DNA of 10,220 nt from Leucogyrophana mollusca (taxonomy: Eukaryota; Basidiomycota; Agaricomycetes; Boletales). The stretch is from assembly GCA_021014945.1 (NCBI GenBank), contig MU266880.1, positions 1 through 10,220 of the forward strand, written 5' to 3'. This document shows positions 6,931-10,220 of this stretch, piece by piece. Each line of letters opens with the position of its first letter. The first letter of the stretch is position 1. A program made the position numbers and the translations under genes. The notes beneath the pieces were generated by a model. It was not told the DNA's origin and made no database searches. It saw nothing but the letters and a program-made list of their open reading frames with translations.

Positions 6931-9700
6931 CGACGCCATCACTTCTCACGACAGCTTACGCATATGGCAACAGAACGTTAACGGCTCTCTAGCGGCACAG
7001 GAACATATCATCAACGGCCCGACAGCGACGCAATGGGACGTGATCGCATTGCAGGAACCATACGTCAATCAACTCCGCAATACACGATTTTCCCGGGACT
7101 GGTGTGCGATCTACCCCACCCAACACTTCACGCATCCGGAATCCCGAACACGTGCAATCACTCTCGTCAGCGCTAAACTGGACACCAACCACTGGATGCA
7201 GATCCCTTTCCCATCCTCGGACGCAGTCGTACTCCAGTTTTCCGGGCCCTACAGTAAATGCATGATCTTCAACATCTATAACGACGGCAACTCCAGGCAT
7301 ACGTTAACTGCGCTACGACAATTTATGCACACCAGAATACGAATCATCCGGCCCACTGCGGACGATCATGTAATTTGGCTCGGAGACTTCAATCGTCACC
7401 ATCCAATGTGGGACGAGGAACGTAACCGACATCTTTTCGGAGACGGCACAGAAGCGAATGTACTACTGGACTTATTGGCCGACTATGGACTGGTGCAAAC
7501 TTTACCGAAGGACCTCCCAACGCTGCAGGCCACCTGTTCAGGCAATTGGACACGCCCGGATAACGTATTCGCAACGGAAAACACTTGCGCGTACATTATG
7601 CTATGCACCACCAACCCTGCCCTCCGAGGACCAAATACAGATCATGTTCCAATTCATACCATCCTCCATCTCGAAACTGCCAACTCCTCCTCCAACCCCA
7701 CTCGGAATTACAGGGAAACAGACTGGGACAAGTTTAGAGGAAGACTGAAAGCACGCCTCGGAGATCTTGCGCCCCCCGACGTCATCCTCACAGACGCACA
7801 CTTCCAATCATTGGCAAGCAACCTGACCAGCGCGATCACTGAGACCGTAACCGATATAGTCCCAACCTCCAAACCCTGCCCTCACTCCAAGAGATGGTGG
7901 ACGCATGAATTGACACAACTGAGACGCGAGAAAAATAAGCTAAGTCACCAATCGTATAAGATGAGAGCACTGCCGAATCACCCGTGTCACGAGCAGCACA
8001 GGATAGCGAGGAATCGATACGGGGAGGAGATATACCGCACCAAAAGACAGCACTGGCTCGACTGGCTAGAGGAAATCGATGGGAACAAAGTATGGATTGC
8101 CAACAGATGTCTCACCAACCCCGCGGGCGACGGGGGCCTCACAAGGGTCCCTAACTTGCGCACTAAAGACCCCGACGGCACGGAAAAGTTAGCTACCACA
8201 AACCAAGAGAAAAGCGAGGCACTCGCCACTACGTTCTTTCCCCCACCCCCAGAGACTTCCTCGGTCCCAGACGACTGCATATACCCTGACCCCGTAGCGG
8301 ACTATGAACCAATCTCGGAAGATCAGTTACGATGCAGCATCGCCAAACTCAGCCCCTACAAGGCGCCCGGGCCAGACGGCATATGCAACCTCGTCTTCAA
8401 GAAATGCGCCGATATCATCATACCATATCTCCTCCCCCTCTTCCAAGCTGTCTTCTGGCTCCAAACCTACTACCCCCCATGGAAAGAATTCACAACAGTT
8501 GTCCTACGCAAGCCAGGCAGACCCGACTACACGGTCCCAAAGGCGTATTGTCCAATTGCCCTTCTCAACACTACATGCAAGCTACTAACGTCCATCGTAA
8601 CAGATCAAATGTCGTACCTCCTGGAAAAGCATAACCTGCTACCAGCCAACCACTTCAGAGGTCGTCCGGGTCATAATACCACGGACGCACTTCACTACTT
8701 GGAAGCCACGATCAAGAACGCGTGGAGGGTAAACAAAGTGGTATCAGTCCTTTTCCTTGACATCGAAGGCGCTTTCCCAAATGCAGTCCCTGAGAGACTC
8801 CTTCATAACCTACGCTTAAGGCGTATGCCTACGGAATTGGTCTTATCCGTCGAACGGATACTCAAAGACCGCAAAACGAGACTCAGATTTGATGATTTCG
8901 TCTCGGATCACCGTGAAATGACGAACGGCATCCTCTAAGGATGCCCGTTATCCATGTTACTATACGGCATCTACAATGCCCCACTAGTTGAAATTCCGAA
9001 GGAAAAGTCTCTAAAGGAGGCAGCACAAGCATACGTTGACGACGCTGCACTAGTAGCAATAGGGAAAACCTTCAAGGACACCCACCGTACATTGCTGGAC
9101 ATGCTTAATCGCGAAGGGGGGGCGTTCGATTGGTCTCGAGATCACAACTCCAGATTCGAAACGAGCAAATTTGCACTGATCGACTTCAGTATGAACGAGA
9201 ACAAATCACGCCCTCCCCTACGAGTGGGCAACCAATTGATCACCCCTACCAGATCCCACAAATTCCTGGGGGTCATCATGGACCAAACACTTCGTTGGAA
9301 AGAGCAGGCGGCTCATGCGCTTGCTAAAGGCACGGCATATGCGTTTCAAATCAAATGTATCTCTGCTACGTCCATGGGGATGCCAATGAAACTCACGCGA
9401 CAACTGTACAGAGCGGTAGCAATACCAAAGATGACCTACGCAGCCGACGTCTGGTTCAAACCAATGTACAAAGGCACCCAACCCAAGCCCCAAAGGGGCT
9501 CAATTGGCATTGCAGCAAAACTATCCTAAGTGCAACGCATCGGCACGATTGCGATTACGGGCGCCATGCGCTCGACGGCGTCAGACATACTAGAAGCACA
9601 CGCCAATACCCTCCCCATCCCACTCCTTCTCCAGAACATCTGTTACCGTGCTATCATCCGCCTCGCTGCCCTGCCGGTGATGAGCCTCGTGCCCATCTAA
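6923..9700 (+). pseudogene. LINE ORF2: endonuclease plus reverse transcriptase, broken
   Basis: In the intact form ORF2 nicks target DNA and reverse-transcribes the element RNA there. The N-terminus is an exonuclease-endonuclease-phosphatase domain with QNVNGS (17-22), LQEP with catalytic E45, GDFNRHHPMWD (D155, N157), RPDNVFAT (211-218) and TDH (D240, H241), all conserved. RT starts at about residue 460: KAPGPDG (480-486), FLDIEGAF with motif A D613, and YVDD at 9032-9043, so both catalytic motifs survive. TAA at 8936-8938 interrupts codon 672 in the motif normally read as QGCPLS. The frame is otherwise continuous to TAA 9527-9529 and then, still in frame, through a recognisable RT-distal segment (VQRIGTIAITGAMR) to TAA 9698-9700. 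No RNase H or C-terminal zinc motif follows. The conserved arginines of AYRPI and RPGR are C543 and H584 here. Truncated, and not functional as read. Confidence 0.9.
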
Positions 9701-10220
9701 GCTCAGATACGACCAATATCCTATGCTTCTTGACTTCGCGAAGCGCCATCATCCGGCGACCGATCCGCGAACGTGACTCGACTTCGGCGACCGGCAAGAA
9801 GCCTTCGCAAACGCCTGGGGGGCTTCGGGTTCCTCTGACCCACAAGCACGCGTCATTCCCCTACGCCCTACGCCCTCAACCCTTCCCCTAGGCCCTGGGT
9901 TTCTCTACCCTCGCATCGCAAGCGTCCCCGACGCTCTGGCTAGCGCGCGAGCGCCCCTGTCCATCAAATGGGGCGAGTCAGTGTCGACCCACATCAAGTC
10001 CAATCGCCCTTGACCCAGGGCATCGCTTTGCGCCTTTCCGGCGCTTCCATGACGTCGACGCTCATACTCTATCAATATTAACTCCTCGGCCAGTCGTGAT
10101 TTAGCAGGTACGCGCTCGCCAAAACGCATGGACTGTGTATCGAGGATTGAGTAGCTGCCAGACCAACTGTAGTACAAGTAGACACTCTTGTATTGTAGAC
10201 CTCAGTGAAGCACACCCCGT
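9701..10220. other. CpG-rich sequence without a supportable gene
   Basis: Similarity to LINE ORF2 stops at about 9690-9700, and the base composition changes: many CG dinucleotides to about 10060, then ordinary sequence. There is a perfect 10-base palindrome CTTCGCGAAG (9734-9743) and a 9-base inverted repeat GCCCTGGGT (9892-9900) with ACCCAGGGC (10013-10021). The longest open frame is 9905-10177 on the minus strand (90 codons); it has no motif I know and could be a by-product of low stop density in GC-rich DNA. The last 100 bases might be the edge of another repeat, but nothing identifies it. Confidence 0.45.

Larger units (their letters stand above)
4789..9700 (+). mobile_element. LINE (non-LTR retrotransposon), two ORFs, 3' end missing
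   Basis: The element has a short leader, an ORF1 with coiled coil and zinc knuckles, and an overlapping ORF2 with an apurinic-type endonuclease followed by RT. This architecture belongs to the Tad1/I-like group of LINEs, common in fungi. It is not the group with a restriction-like endonuclease. The 5' side is present, at least from the ORF1 start, while the 3' part of ORF2 (usually with RNase H in this group), the 3' UTR and any A-rich tail are absent. Normal LINE insertion cuts off the 5' end, so loss of the 3' end points to a later deletion or insertion near 9700. I could not identify target-site duplications, so both outer limits are estimates. Confidence 0.88.

Noticed and set aside
6915..6935. 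Programmed frameshift joining ORF1 to ORF2
   Set aside because: ORF2 has its own ATG in the overlap and there is no obvious slippery heptamer; restart is the simpler reading.
9355..9891. Plus-strand open frame of 178 codons overlapping the end of ORF2
   Set aside because: Up to about 9690 the ORF2 frame gives the RT-like text; the other frame is only an overlap that stays open into GC-rich sequence. A frameshift from ORF2 into it near 9680 is possible but unsupported.
9905..10177. Minus-strand open frame of 90 codons in the CpG-rich end
   Set aside because: GC-rich DNA has few stop codons, and the product shows no known domain. Kept only as a remark in the region entry.
10100..10220. Possible LTR edge or start of another element
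   Set aside because: No TG...CA termini, primer-binding site or repeat partner is visible within the window.

Overview
The window looks like repeat-rich DNA from a filamentous fungus, most likely an Agaricomycete (Basidiomycota). Three things support this: a spliced gene on the minus strand with introns of only 49-54 bases and CTRAY-type branch sites, a Ty3/Gypsy pol fragment of fungal type, and a two-ORF LINE with an ORF1 carrying zinc knuckles. I see no rRNA, tRNA, CRISPR array, bacterial operon or ribosome-binding-site signal. The assignment rests on motif recognition, not on a search.

Layout. Bases 33-162 hold an unusually dense set of nested inverted repeats that can fold into a cloverleaf. 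Bases 365-2120 (minus strand) can be read as one eroded five-exon gene. Its four introns restore a continuous protein of about 515 codons, apart from a frame change in exon 1, a stop plus frame change in exon 3 and two stops in exon 5. I know no function for it; from memory it resembles a hypothetical protein family that recurs in Agaricomycete genomes. Bases 2185-3400 hold no gene I can support.

Bases about 3410-4788 (plus strand) are a relic of a Ty3/Gypsy pol gene: a retropepsin, a short piece of reverse transcriptase and a complete-looking RNase H. The catalytic core of the reverse transcriptase has been cut out in frame, and integrase, gag and LTRs are not visible. Directly behind it, from somewhere in 4740-4926, starts a LINE. 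ORF1 (4927-6930) is an intact nucleic-acid-binding, gag-like protein with three zinc knuckles. ORF2 (from 6923) overlaps ORF1 by eight bases and encodes an endonuclease and reverse transcriptase. A single stop codon interrupts ORF2 inside a conserved RT motif, there is a second stop further on, and all similarity is lost near 9700. Bases 9700-10220 are CpG-rich and unassigned.

How the parts relate. The LINE is the youngest unit: long intact frames, with few lesions, mostly transition-type. The Ty3/Gypsy fragment and the minus-strand gene are older and more damaged. In an intact LINE, ORF1 coats the element RNA, and the ORF2 endonuclease nicks the target so that the RT can prime on it. This copy cannot do that on its own because its RT is broken, although its ORF1 could still be made. 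No wholly new system is evident. The points most worth following are the minus-strand gene family, the cloverleaf, the in-frame RT deletion and the ORF1/ORF2 junction.
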